A stretch of DNA of 14,060 nt from Armatimonadota bacterium (GCA_018056145.1 JAGPGE010000056.1:1-14060); one strand, 5' to 3'. Positions 1 through 7,932 are shown, numbered from the stretch's first letter. The notes: a model not told the origin generated them from the letters alone. Made by a program: numbers and translations.

Positions 1-2
1 CT

Positions 3-521
3 ATCAGTGTGCTGCACCAGCAGCCGGACCCCGACCGCTTCTACTTCCGCACTACGCGGGACGGGCGCCTTGTTACCCCCGAGATCGACCCGGAGGGCGC
101 ACTGTTCATCGACATCGCCAAGCCCAAGCAGGACTACTGGGAGGTGGGCCTTCCGCTTCAGCTCATGTGCCGCCTGTACATGGCCACGGGAAACGGGAAG
201 TACCTGGACTTCGCCGCGCGGTTCTTCGAGTTCAAGCTGCGGTGCTTCGACGACCGCTTCACCTATGTCGGCAGCGGCAAGAGCAGCCTGGGTTCCGCGC
301 TCTTCTACCTTCTCACGGGCGACACTCGCGCCCGTGACGCCGCTCTGAGCTTCTGCGAGTTCCTCGTTGACACCCAGTACCCGGAAGGCGGTTGGCGTGA
401 CGAGACCGAGCCTGATCAGCTTCTGATCTACATTGACCATGCCGCCGAGTTCAACATCTGGCTACAGGAAGTTTGCGCGATCCTCCCTTCGGCGGCAATC
501 CGCTGGGCCAGCGGGAGTTGA
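3..521 (+). CDS. C-terminal part of a helical-repeat protein (six-hairpin glycosidase-like), 5' truncated by the window edge
   Basis: The reading frame is open from the left edge to a TGA at 519-521, so only about the last 172 codons are present. A GTG at 9 is in frame, but nothing supports it as the true start. The protein alternates hydrophobic helices with Gly-rich turns: YWEVGLPLQLMCRLY, then KYLDFAARFFEF, then SSLGSALFYLLTG, then a PEGGW turn, then EFNIWLQEV. Helical pairs joined by GGW-type turns are typical of alpha/alpha-toroid folds such as six-hairpin glycosidases, AGE epimerase-like proteins and terpenoid-cyclase-like proteins. I cannot assign an exact family, substrate or catalytic residue from this tail. 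The next gene starts 10 nt after the stop on the same strand, which suggests co-transcription. Confidence 0.72.
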   Translation: MSVLHQQPDPDRFYFRTTRDGRLVTPEIDPEGALFIDIAKPKQDYWEVGLPLQLMCRLYMATGNGKYLDFAARFFEFKLRCFDDRFTYVGSGKSSLGSALFYLLTGDTRARDAALSFCEFLVDTQYPEGGWRDETEPDQLLIYIDHAAEFNIWLQEVCAILPSAAIRWASGS

Positions 522-531
522 TCTCAGGCCA

Positions 532-1503
532 ATGATGGACCCACTGGAGAATCTGCTGCGGGCGATCCGCTTCGACGAGCCGGAGTATGTGCCCCGTGCC
601 AATGAGGGCCTGATGGGCGGCGTCGCATATGAGGGCAATTTCCGCGTCGCCACCTGGACAGACCACTGGGGCGTGGGTTGGGAGACCACCCGCGGGGACA
701 TGGTACCCTTCCCGAAGAGCAATCCGCTCCGGGACTTGGAGCGCATCGCGGACTTCGAGCCCCCCGACCCGAATGCCCTCATCGACGCGGATATGGGCCT
801 CGCGGAACGCGTCGAGCAGACAAGAGACGGCGGGCGACGCCTGGTCTTCGGGCAGCAGACGTACCTGCTGTTCGAACGCGCCTGGGCATTGTGCGGGATG
901 GAGAGCTTTCTGGCGGGGATCCTCGAAGCGCCGGAACTGATCCGCGAGTTGCTGCGGAAGATCGCCGACTACAACATCGCGGTCTTCCAGCGCTACGCCG
1001 AACTCGGGCTGGATGGCATCGCGTTCTCCGAGGACCTGGGGTCTCAGCGGGGCCTGCTCCTCTCGCCCGCGCATTTCCGGGAGTTTCTGAAGCCTGAGTA
1101 CGCGCGGATGTTCGCCCCGGTGAAGCAGGCCGGGATGATGATCGACTTTCACTCGTGCGGTTGCGTTCAGGCAATACTGCCGGACCTGGTCGACGTGGGC
1201 GTGGACATTCTCAACCCCGTTCAGGCCCGGGCCAATGATCTGGCCGAGGTCAAGCGCCTGACCCATGGGAGGATGGCGCTTCTCGGGGGCATCGACACCC
1301 AGCAGGTGCTCATGCGGGGCACGCCGCAGGAGGTTGAGGACGAGGTTCGACGGGTGCTGTCCATCCTTGCTCCCGGCGGCGGGTTCATCATCGCGCCGGA
1401 CCAGGGCATGCCTTTCCCGCCCGAGAACATCGCGGCCATGTGGGAGGCGGCAGAGAAGTGGGGGAGATACCCGTTGGCTGAGGATTGGCGCCAAGATCAG
1501 TGA
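532..1503 (+). CDS. Uroporphyrinogen decarboxylase-like (URO-D/MtaA superfamily) protein
   Basis: This is a 323-residue cytoplasmic protein of the URO-D fold, the TIM-barrel superfamily that includes haem-pathway HemE and the cobalamin methyltransferases MtaA, MtbA and CmuA. The N-terminus reads MMDPLENLLRAIRF, typical of URO-D-like proteins. The diagnostic segment is DFHSCGC at about residues 205-211, with H207-S208-C209-G210, followed by VDILNPVQ. This is the H-x-C-G zinc-site region of the MtaA branch. Near the C-terminus, APDQGMPFPPENI (from A288) lies where MtaA-type enzymes usually carry a third Cys ligand; here no Cys is seen. True HemE is therefore unlikely, and a methyltransferase-like or unknown catabolic role is more likely. 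The frame is open upstream to 433, but that would overlap the previous gene and read unlike the family. The ATG pair at 532/535, with GGGAG at 513-517 upstream, fits better. It probably forms an operon with the upstream gene. Confidence 0.85.
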   Translation: MMDPLENLLRAIRFDEPEYVPRANEGLMGGVAYEGNFRVATWTDHWGVGWETTRGDMVPFPKSNPLRDLERIADFEPPDPNALIDADMGLAERVEQTRDGGRRLVFGQQTYLLFERAWALCGMESFLAGILEAPELIRELLRKIADYNIAVFQRYAELGLDGIAFSEDLGSQRGLLLSPAHFREFLKPEYARMFAPVKQAGMMIDFHSCGCVQAILPDLVDVGVDILNPVQARANDLAEVKRLTHGRMALLGGIDTQQVLMRGTPQEVEDEVRRVLSILAPGGGFIIAPDQGMPFPPENIAAMWEAAEKWGRYPLAEDWRQDQ

Positions 1504-1554
1504 AGCAGACAGGATCGCCGCGCTTTCCCGGCTCATTCATTGGAGGCAGACAGC

Positions 1555-1893
1555 ATGCGTCTCGCACTCGTCGTTCTGGCTGTAGCAGTGATCGTCGCCA
1601 TCATCGGTTGCAGCAGCAGCGACCAGAATGCGGTCATCGGGCGAGGCCCGGTGGGCTTGGTCTTCACGGGCGACGGCACCGAGCCCACTTTCGTGAAGGT
1701 GAGTTGGCAGGATGAGACGGGCGCGTGGGCCGCAAGAGATTTCACGGTCCAGGCCGGGGGCAGAGTCGAACTGCGGGTGGATGAGCGCCTGCGGTACTAC
1801 ATCTCGCTAGACCCGCTGACAGTCGCCGAGACCACGAGCGAGAGCGCTTCGCGGAACCAGGTCATCAGTGCAACCACAAAGTCGCCGCGTTAG
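1555..1893 (+). CDS. Small predicted lipoprotein, function unknown
   Basis: This is a 112-residue protein. ATG 1555 is chosen because GGAGG at 1542-1546 lies 8 nt upstream and the peptide then opens as a signal sequence; an in-frame TTG at 1540 lies ahead of that site and is unlikely. MRL is followed by a run of Leu/Val/Ala/Ile up to I16-I17-G18-C19, a good lipobox, and then a Ser-rich stretch (C-SSS). This predicts lipidation at Cys19 and anchoring in a membrane. The mature part of about 93 residues contains GPVGLVFTGDG and FVKVSWQDETG, consistent with a small beta-rich domain; the tail is polar. I do not recognise the family. It follows the URO-D-like gene after 51 nt on the same strand and may be the last gene of that unit. 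Confidence 0.75.
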   Translation: MRLALVVLAVAVIVAIIGCSSSDQNAVIGRGPVGLVFTGDGTEPTFVKVSWQDETGAWAARDFTVQAGGRVELRVDERLRYYISLDPLTVAETTSESASRNQVISATTKSPR

Positions 1894-1926
1894 CCGCGGA
1901 TACCTGATGCCGGTGCCGCTGGCTCG

Positions 1927-1951
1927 AAAAGCGGTGCTCGCCGCAGAGCAC
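1927..1951 (-). terminator. Candidate intrinsic terminator of the minus-strand unit
   Basis: Read on the minus strand, GTGCTC (1951-1946), a 6-nt loop, and GAGCAC (1939-1934) form a perfect 6-bp stem. It is followed by CGC and then TTTT (1930-1927). It lies about 56 nt past the stop codon of the minus-strand gene ending at 2007, between two convergent genes. The stem is short and three bases separate it from the T-run, so it would be a weak terminator. The plus-strand reading has no T-run. Confidence 0.4.
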
Positions 1952-2006
1952 ACCAGGCGGGGCCCGCTGTGGCACCCAGAAGTCCGGTGGAACCCTATCC
2001 GGGGTG

Positions 2007-4973
2007 CTACCTTCCCTTCCGGATGATCGCCGCCGACCAGTCCTCCGCCAAGCGAAGCTCCGTATAGGTCTTCCCGTCGATGGTCACTAGCGGCGCGCTG
2101 AAGTCCTCAACCTCGCGGCCTTCGTCATTGTACACGTGCACTTCGTGCCCCGAGTCATCTCCCCAGCCGAACAGCCCGCTGCGGTTGGTGATGATGCGTT
2201 CCTGCCCGATGATGTACCCCTCGTGTAGTTCCACCGGGGTGATCGGGAACATGTGCTCGGTCAGTGTCTTGTAGCCGGTAGACACGCCCTCGCTGTACCA
2301 GTTGTACACGCAGCCGTAATCCAGCGCCTTGAGCATCCAGCGGTAGGCGTCCACCTCGGTTTTCTCGGCAATGTGGTCCCCCAGCGCGATGGGCGAGTAC
2401 AGGATCGCGCGCAGGCAGTTGCTGATGGTCGCGGTCTCCACGAACCGCTGCAGCTTCAAGCTGGCCACGGTGCGGGTGTGTGGTTGGCCGTTAGCGATGA
2501 AAGGCCCCTGCGCGAGGATCTTCTTGAGCTGCTCCACTCGCCACGGCTGGCTGATCAGGGTGATCGAGGTCTTCAGACCCTTGAGCTCGTGGGTGACCGG
2601 GTCTATGTCGCCGCTGCAGCCGTCCCACGGTTCACCATAGTGATACTGGTACGCGCTGTACTCAAGCTCGTCCCAGTAGACCCCGTCGGCGCCGCAGACA
2701 CCCATGATCATCTCGGGGTTCTTCGCCACCGCCGGCCCGTAACTGTTGTCGAGAGTGGGGAAGAAGAGCTTGTAGATGTCCTTGCCGTAGTTCGCCTGCG
2801 TGCCGTCGGGGCGCAAGGTGCGGGCGTCCGCGTAACGCTCCGGCGCGTCTTCGGTCACATCCAGGAAACAGTGGAAGTAGATCGAGGTCTTCAGGTCCGG
2901 GAACAGCTCTTTCAGCCGGGCATTGTGCTTGGCGTAAGCCGAGTGGTCCACCTGCTGGAACGAAGTCCCGTGGGAGTACATGCCCTTATACAGCGGGTAG
3001 TTGATGCTCGCGCAGACCAGATCGGGCGACTTGTGCTCAACGAAGCGCTTCAGGAAGTCGTCGGTATGCTGGGGCCGCGCGGACAGGAATGCGAACTGGT
3101 AGGGAAGCGTGAAGTTGGCGTCCCGTGCCCGGCGCGCTGCGTTCACGAAGTCCCAGAAGTCCGGCTTCGCTGTGGGGACGATCATCCACTCCGCTGTGTA
3201 ACTGGCCCCCGGGCGCAGGACGAAGTCGTCATCGGACATCCCCGGGACGCCGTCCAGGCAGTAGTTCACCACATGCACCTGGAACTCGTCGTTCATGGGC
3301 ATGAGCCCGATTCCCGCGCTTGCGGTTGTGGCATAAGTGGTCGGGTTTGACTTCTCCCCGCGCGAACCGTTGTTGCCGAAGGGTGAGGCCCCCGCGAGCC
3401 AGACTTTCGCAAGCCGCCCGCCCAGCGGGACCGTGTGGCGCTGCATGATGGGCAGGTTCTCGCCGGTGAGATTGCGGAAGGTGTCGAAGACCGTGACCCC
3501 GTCGATCCCTTCTTCAATGCGCCGGGTGTGTTCGAAGAAAGCATTGCTGCCCTGTGCCCAACCGCTGTCGGGGGTGGAGAAGCGGCTCTCCACCGCGAAC
3601 GTCTCCCCTCCCACCGTGAGCACCAGCCTGCCGGAAGACTGCTCCGAGACCTGGTAGCACGGCCCGGCGGGCGGATTGGGCTGAATGACCGGGATCTCGC
3701 CGGTGGGCGCAGGCCGACGGATGGCTTCCGGCGGCGGTGGAGCCTTGAACAGAACCGACACATCCCCGAATACCAGCACCCACTTGCCCTTGGGGTCTTC
3801 GCGGGTCTGCATCCTCAGGACATTGGCGCCTTCCCTCAACAGGTCCGTCACGCGCAGTTCGAACTCGCACGCCTTCGGGTAATCCACCAATCCGTAGGTC
3901 GGGTCCTTGTCCACTGCGTCGAAGTCCGGGGAGTAGGGGAGAGCGATGTACCCGTCACCGGTCATGAAGGTCATTGTTAGACCGGTGCGATAGGTGGACA
4001 CCCGGGGGCGGTTGGTGAGACGGTCGCCGGTGATCGGCTGTTCGTTGAGCCACAGATGCAGAACCGGCGCGTATCCCGCGGGCTTCGTGAAGTCATTGCG
4101 GCCCAGGAAGCGCAGGTAGGCCTCCAGCCCTTCAGGAGTGGGCGGAGCCTCAAAGGTGATCTCAGTGGTGGTCTTGTGCGGCACGGAGAACTCGTCGCGT
4201 ATGACCACCTTGCGGGCCGGCGGGGTGGCCTTGCCCTCGGAGTCGCCCAGAAGCGTGGGCTGCAGGCGCTTGCGGCTGATCGCCCAGGGCGCGGTCCCGA
4301 TGGTCATGTACTTCTCTTGCGCGGCCTCGGGCGAATCGCAGTCGGAGAGAGCGACTTCCAGTCCCAGCGGCATGCCCGGTTTCGGCGTCTCAATGTCCAT
4401 GAGCGCGAAGGGCAGGAGCGCCTCGATCACGTATCCGTCATCGGTCCGGCGCGAAGCCAGGCCCGCGCCTTCTGCAGCGGTGTTTTCGGGTCGGAACACG
4501 AAGAGTTCAGCGCCCACGTCCACCAGCGCGTCCCCGGTGCGCCTGAAGTTGCCGGGGCTCAGGCCGAACTGGAACTGCCCCGCGCCCAGACTGGTGCGGC
4601 CTGTGTCCGCGTCCGGGGTGGTGTCGATGAAGACCTCGAGATGGTCGCCCTTGTAGATCAGGCTCCCGCGCTGGGATTGCTGAAGCTGATCGTCCCGCAC
4701 TTCGGCCGCGAGATACAGGCCTTCGGAGCGCCACGCAAGTTGCACCCGGGCGCTGAGATCCTCCGGACCTGGCCACGGACCGCGGGAAACGTGGAGTTGC
4801 TCCTGGGTGTTGATGAGCACCTCGCCGGGCAGGCCGGCCCAGTCGGACAGGTCGGCATCCAGGGCAAAGGCAGGGTCGGGCTTGTGCGGCACAATGATCC
4901 AGGGCGCGTCCTGGCAGACGGCGCAAGATGCGAGGATGACCAGCAGAACTGGCATGGCGGCGATCGGTTTCAC
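2007..4973 (-). CDS. Exported CBM9-like plus TIM-barrel glycoside hydrolase-like protein
   Basis: This is a 988-residue protein. The frame is open further upstream, to 5060, but the start is set at GTG 4973: the minus strand has GGAGG 8 nt before it and the product then begins with a signal sequence (residues 1-21; KPIAAM then a hydrophobic run). LASC at 14-17 could be a lipobox, so lipoprotein versus free secretion is open. Residues about 35-245 look like a CBM9/DOMON-type module: LDADLSDWAG near the start, then LYLAAEVRDDQL, DHLEVFIDT and GYVIEALLPF. Residues 250-430 look like a jelly-roll (LLREGANVLRMQTRED), and 440-620 like a beta-sandwich. Residues 620-880 look like a barrel; GADGVYWDELEY places D768 and E769 after a strand, a plausible but unproven catalytic site. 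The protein probably acts on a polysaccharide or glycan outside the cytoplasm; the substrate is unknown. It is co-oriented with the next minus-strand gene upstream, 165 nt away. Confidence 0.85.
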   Translation of the reverse strand: MKPIAAMPVLLVILASCAVCQDAPWIIVPHKPDPAFALDADLSDWAGLPGEVLINTQEQLHVSRGPWPGPEDLSARVQLAWRSEGLYLAAEVRDDQLQQSQRGSLIYKGDHLEVFIDTTPDADTGRTSLGAGQFQFGLSPGNFRRTGDALVDVGAELFVFRPENTAAEGAGLASRRTDDGYVIEALLPFALMDIETPKPGMPLGLEVALSDCDSPEAAQEKYMTIGTAPWAISRKRLQPTLLGDSEGKATPPARKVVIRDEFSVPHKTTTEITFEAPPTPEGLEAYLRFLGRNDFTKPAGYAPVLHLWLNEQPITGDRLTNRPRVSTYRTGLTMTFMTGDGYIALPYSPDFDAVDKDPTYGLVDYPKACEFELRVTDLLREGANVLRMQTREDPKGKWVLVFGDVSVLFKAPPPPEAIRRPAPTGEIPVIQPNPPAGPCYQVSEQSSGRLVLTVGGETFAVESRFSTPDSGWAQGSNAFFEHTRRIEEGIDGVTVFDTFRNLTGENLPIMQRHTVPLGGRLAKVWLAGASPFGNNGSRGEKSNPTTYATTASAGIGLMPMNDEFQVHVVNYCLDGVPGMSDDDFVLRPGASYTAEWMIVPTAKPDFWDFVNAARRARDANFTLPYQFAFLSARPQHTDDFLKRFVEHKSPDLVCASINYPLYKGMYSHGTSFQQVDHSAYAKHNARLKELFPDLKTSIYFHCFLDVTEDAPERYADARTLRPDGTQANYGKDIYKLFFPTLDNSYGPAVAKNPEMIMGVCGADGVYWDELEYSAYQYHYGEPWDGCSGDIDPVTHELKGLKTSITLISQPWRVEQLKKILAQGPFIANGQPHTRTVASLKLQRFVETATISNCLRAILYSPIALGDHIAEKTEVDAYRWMLKALDYGCVYNWYSEGVSTGYKTLTEHMFPITPVELHEGYIIGQERIITNRSGLFGWGDDSGHEVHVYNDEGREVEDFSAPLVTIDGKTYTELRLAEDWSAAIIRKGR

Positions 4974-5027
4974 GTTCAGGTCCTCCGGAGTGCCCTTATT
5001 GGCAACCGACACTTCGAAGCGGGCACT
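4974..5027 (-). promoter_or_regulatory. 5' leader of the 4973 gene: inverted repeat abutting the ribosome binding site
   Basis: On the minus strand AGTGCCC (5027-5021) and GGGCACT (4995-4989) form a perfect 7-bp inverted repeat around a 25-nt loop. The loop contains the palindrome CTTCGAAG (5012-5019). The downstream arm ends two bases before the Shine-Dalgarno GGAGG (4986-4982), which lies 8 nt from the GTG start. If it folds in RNA it would crowd the ribosome site; if it acts in DNA it could be an operator. The spacing with the SD supports the GTG start. Any regulatory function is inference. Confidence 0.35.
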
Positions 5028-5138
5028 TGATGGGCGCTGGGTAGAACCGGGTACAGGCACCGGTCTCGGCCTAGGCTCGAGAACGGATGCCAGTCCCCCG
5101 GTTCCGCTATTCTGCAGAGTGCACTGCGGGCGGTTCCC

Positions 5139-7331
5139 TCATGCCCCGTGGATGTTGAAGCTGCGCTCCAGCCAGCCGTCCCCGTCCTTCACCCGGATGC
5201 GCAGGACGTGATCGCCCGACGGGATAACCCCGTCCGACTCATTCGCCTCGGTGCCCACGAGGTACGGCGGGCCGTCGCAAGTGTTGACCAGCTTGTCGTC
5301 CAGGTAGACTTCCATCGGGCCGTCAGGCACGCCTTCGACCCAGATGCGGATGCGCTCCCAGCCATGGTAGCCGGGTTCCTGGTGGTATGGCGTAATATAG
5401 ATGTTCTTGGTGCAAAGCAGCCGCATGGCCCGGTCATGTTCGCACCAGGAGGAAACCGCGGCACTGTCCGGCAGGATCGAGATCACCCGCCGGTCGGAGT
5501 TTCGCGCCAGGATGCGCCCGTCTGCCTGGTAGATGTAGACACCCGGGCATCCAGCCTTGTACAACTGGTCGACGCGCTGCAGGAAAGGCCCCGCGAAGGG
5601 CAGGCCCCAACTCAGGGCATCCACAACAGGCAGGAGCATGACCCCGGTGCCCCTTGTGGCTTCCAGGTAGGGGGTCACGTCGAAGTTCATGTGGCGGCCC
5701 TGGATGTTGCTGGGGCAAAGGTAGTCCACCAGGCCCTCCTTGCACCACGTCACATAGTCGAAGCGATCAGACATGCGCACGCCGTGTGCCGGGAATCGGA
5801 CCAGAACGGGCACCCGGCGTCCTCTTGCCTGCCCAAACTCGTCCGCGAGAGCCCGCAGTTCGCGCAGAAAGGCGTTGCAGGTCTCCGCGACGTCGATGCC
5901 CTCCGGATAACGGCAGTAGTCAATGGAGATACCCTCTGCGCCGATCTCCAGCGTTTCTCGGTAGAGGCTCAGGATGTACTGCCGCACCTCGGGCACTTCG
6001 TACCGCAGAGCATGACCCCGCATCCACTCCGGGTGCTCCTTTGAGAAGTTGCCCTGGAGCGGGCTGCCCGGGTAGCAGTTTGTGGCGCCGAAGTTCGCGT
6101 GGGCGCCCATGCCGAGTTCCCTGCAGTAGCGGAGCGTGGCGTCCAGCGTATTGGTGTACTGCTGCATGCGGCCCACATTGTCCGTGGTCGGGTTCGCCAC
6201 GTGACCGATGGGATCGCCTTGCGTGGAATAGAGAAGCTGGTCGGTGAGACGAGTCTCGTACACCATCTTCATCCCGAAGCGTCCGACCTGGGTGTCGACG
6301 ATCCCGATCCGCGCCTCCGCGAAGGCCACGAGGGGCTCACGGTGCTGGAGAGTGCTGCGGATATTCTCGCTGAATGCCCAGGAGTAGGGCTCCCAGTAAC
6401 CGGCCACGAGCCGGTCCTGAGGGCCTTGGAGACGGGCGTTGAGGGATTTGGCTTGTTCATCGCTGATGGGCACGAACTTCACGTAGTCGATCTGACCGGT
6501 ACAATAGCCTGTGTATGCGTGGGGTTGCTGGAGCACAAGGTGCTGGCGATCCATGCGCGCCCAGCGCCAGAGCACTTCCTGCCACGGGAAGCGGGACGAG
6601 ATGCCGTCCGCGCGCTCATCCCCGGACAGGCGCAGGTCGATGCCGTACCGCGCCCTGTTGCAGACGTAGATCAGGTAGTAGCCCTTGAGGTCCAGCGGGT
6701 ACGTAATGGGCCGTGCGCCCACGTCAGGCGGCGAGATGACACTCAACGAGTTGCCCAGGGAAGCGCCCTGAGACTGCTCTCCCGCGGGCGTCCAGTTCCA
6801 CTTCCGGTCCTCCCGCGCAGGGTTCTCGGCCAGATCGTCTCGCTGGAGCACCTGCGACCAGTCTTCGATATACACCACATCGGAGTTGTCGGCCTGCAGA
6901 GCGACCCGTTCCGTCTGCAGCACCGCACCGTCAGGCCCGGCGATCTGCAGCTCGAACTCCACGTTCACCTTCCCGTCCACCTGCGCGTCGGGGTACGGGT
7001 TGAAGACTATGGTGCGCTCAATGCCGGCCGCGCGGCGTTCCGTGACAACCCCCTGCTCCCAGGTGTCCGGCTCCCCCGGGGCAAGCAATGCAAGCGCGGT
7101 CTCGGTGAGCAGCGGCGTTACCCGTGCCACCTGCCAGTCCTCCTGGCCGACGTGGCGCCAGCGGCAGGTGACGGTTACAGTCTCCGGCGCGTTTTCGGGC
7201 ACCCGGTAGGCGATGTGGAAATGCCGGGTCGCGGGGTCAATGGTCATGGTGGCGCCATCTCCCAGGGCAATAATGGGTATGGTGAGTGCGATGAAGGCGA
7301 GGGTTGTCTGGAGTGCGAGTCTCGTGCGCAT
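5139..7331 (-). CDS. Exported GHL10-like putative glycoside hydrolase with C-terminal Ig-like domain
   Basis: This is a 730-residue protein. ATG 7331 is preceded on the minus strand by GGAGG at 9 nt spacing and opens a type I signal peptide (MRTR, then a hydrophobic run to about residue 23, IIALG/DG). The open frame reaches 7364, but that adds only a basic extension before the signal. Residues 25-135 look like a beta-sandwich (VTVTCRWRHVG). Residues 145-285 look like a binding module ending IDYVKFVP. A barrel follows, about 310-640, with EGISIDYCRYPEGID (D471, R474, Y475, P476). This strongly recalls the DGIhxDYxRYP signature of the GHL10/DUF187 family (PF02638), where the Asp is at the active site. 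LCPSNIQGRHMNF and GVYIYQADGR continue the barrel. Residues 655-730 (MEVYLDDKLV, SGDHVLRIRVKDGDG) look Ig-like. The likely job is hydrolysis of an extracellular glycan; substrate unknown. It lies just upstream of the CBM9-like gene on the same strand. Confidence 0.85.
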   Translation of the reverse strand: MRTRLALQTTLAFIALTIPIIALGDGATMTIDPATRHFHIAYRVPENAPETVTVTCRWRHVGQEDWQVARVTPLLTETALALLAPGEPDTWEQGVVTERRAAGIERTIVFNPYPDAQVDGKVNVEFELQIAGPDGAVLQTERVALQADNSDVVYIEDWSQVLQRDDLAENPAREDRKWNWTPAGEQSQGASLGNSLSVISPPDVGARPITYPLDLKGYYLIYVCNRARYGIDLRLSGDERADGISSRFPWQEVLWRWARMDRQHLVLQQPHAYTGYCTGQIDYVKFVPISDEQAKSLNARLQGPQDRLVAGYWEPYSWAFSENIRSTLQHREPLVAFAEARIGIVDTQVGRFGMKMVYETRLTDQLLYSTQGDPIGHVANPTTDNVGRMQQYTNTLDATLRYCRELGMGAHANFGATNCYPGSPLQGNFSKEHPEWMRGHALRYEVPEVRQYILSLYRETLEIGAEGISIDYCRYPEGIDVAETCNAFLRELRALADEFGQARGRRVPVLVRFPAHGVRMSDRFDYVTWCKEGLVDYLCPSNIQGRHMNFDVTPYLEATRGTGVMLLPVVDALSWGLPFAGPFLQRVDQLYKAGCPGVYIYQADGRILARNSDRRVISILPDSAAVSSWCEHDRAMRLLCTKNIYITPYHQEPGYHGWERIRIWVEGVPDGPMEVYLDDKLVNTCDGPPYLVGTEANESDGVIPSGDHVLRIRVKDGDGWLERSFNIHGA

Positions 7332-7370
7332 CGGGGCAGGCCTCCGTTCGTGGCGTGATTGCATAGACGT

Positions 7371-7408
7371 TCCCCCCCCGAGCGTGCTAGACCTCCCCGG
7401 CGGGGAGG
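7371..7408. promoter_or_regulatory. Divergent intergenic region: eight-C run and GC-rich hairpin
   Basis: Between the divergent genes starting at 7331 (minus) and 7489 (plus), the sequence holds eight consecutive C (7372-7379) and, 12 bases on, a perfect inverted repeat CCTCCCC-GGC-GGGGAGG (7392-7408, 7-bp arms, 3-nt loop). I could not read a convincing -35/-10 pair for either gene here. The hairpin could be a regulator site, or in plus-strand RNA it could hold a decoy GGGGAGG sequence upstream of the true ribosome site. Confidence 0.4.
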
Positions 7409-7488
7409 AGACAGGTGACGCGCGGCGAAGACACTAAATGGCGGGTACGGATCACGGCCGGTTCCGCGGCCCAGAGGGAGAGATGACG

Positions 7489-7932
7489 ATGACGCGCGAG
7501 GAAGCGCTGACGAAGCTCGAAGAGATGATGGCGTCGGGCGGCTCATTCGTGATGGCTACGGTGGACGAGGAGGGTCACCCCCAGGTGCGCTGGATGGGAG
7601 CGATCATCAAGGACCCTGAGCGCGACTGCATGTACTACCTTGCCTGTGGCGCGGGTTCGCGGAAGATGGTGCAGATCGCGCACAATCCCGCGACTCAGCT
7701 TATGTTCCACACCGAAGGCTTTCAGTGTGTGGCCACGGTGAGCGGGAAGGCCTGCGCCGTGGATGATGGGGACCTCAAGCAGGTCGTCTGGGACTCAACG
7801 CCCGCGCTTGCCCACTATTTCAAGGGACCAGACGACCCGATGTTCGCCCTGATTGGCTTTCAGCCGGAGAGCATGGAGATTCTCTGCATCGGAGCCTCGC
7901 ACGAGCCGGTAAAGGTCAAGCTCTGCGAGTAA
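7489..7932 (+). CDS. Pyridoxamine 5'-phosphate oxidase-like FMN-binding split-barrel protein
   Basis: This is a 147-residue protein of the PNPOx-like split beta-barrel superfamily, close in layout to general stress protein 26-type proteins. It is a small cytoplasmic protein expected to bind FMN or a related flavin and reduce or oxidise an unknown substrate. Residues 20-37 give the first strands (FVMATVDEEGHPQVRWMG). SRKMVQIAHNP (57-67) is the usual helix and turn after the third strand, and SMEIL near the end closes the barrel. Three starts are in frame: 7438, 7483 and 7489. GAGGGAG at 7474-7480 sits 8 nt before ATG 7489 but only 2 nt before 7483, so 7489 is preferred; family alignments also begin with such a short acidic helix (TREEALTKLEEMM). 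It is divergent from the secreted GHL10-like gene and followed by about 650 nt without a gene. Pyridoxal biosynthesis is not implied. Confidence 0.82.
   Translation: MTREEALTKLEEMMASGGSFVMATVDEEGHPQVRWMGAIIKDPERDCMYYLACGAGSRKMVQIAHNPATQLMFHTEGFQCVATVSGKACAVDDGDLKQVVWDSTPALAHYFKGPDDPMFALIGFQPESMEILCIGASHEPVKVKLCE

Noticed and set aside
451..1536. Long minus-strand open frame opposite the URO-D-like gene
   Set aside because: Shadow of a recognised gene; no family features.
1913..1937. Plus-strand hairpin after the lipoprotein gene
   Set aside because: The stem relies on several G-T pairs and has no T-run on the plus strand; it also overlaps the better minus-strand terminator reading.
2253..3350. 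Long plus-strand open frame opposite the CBM9-like gene
   Set aside because: It lies wholly antisense to a well-supported gene, has no ribosome site and gives a low-complexity Val/Arg-rich product.
4056..5030. Second long plus-strand open frame opposite the CBM9-like gene
   Set aside because: Same pattern: antisense, no ribosome site, Gly/Arg-rich product.
6099..7358. Long plus-strand open frame opposite the GHL10-like gene
   Set aside because: Antisense to a gene with signal peptide, ribosome site and family motifs; its product is His/Val/Arg-rich and unconvincing.
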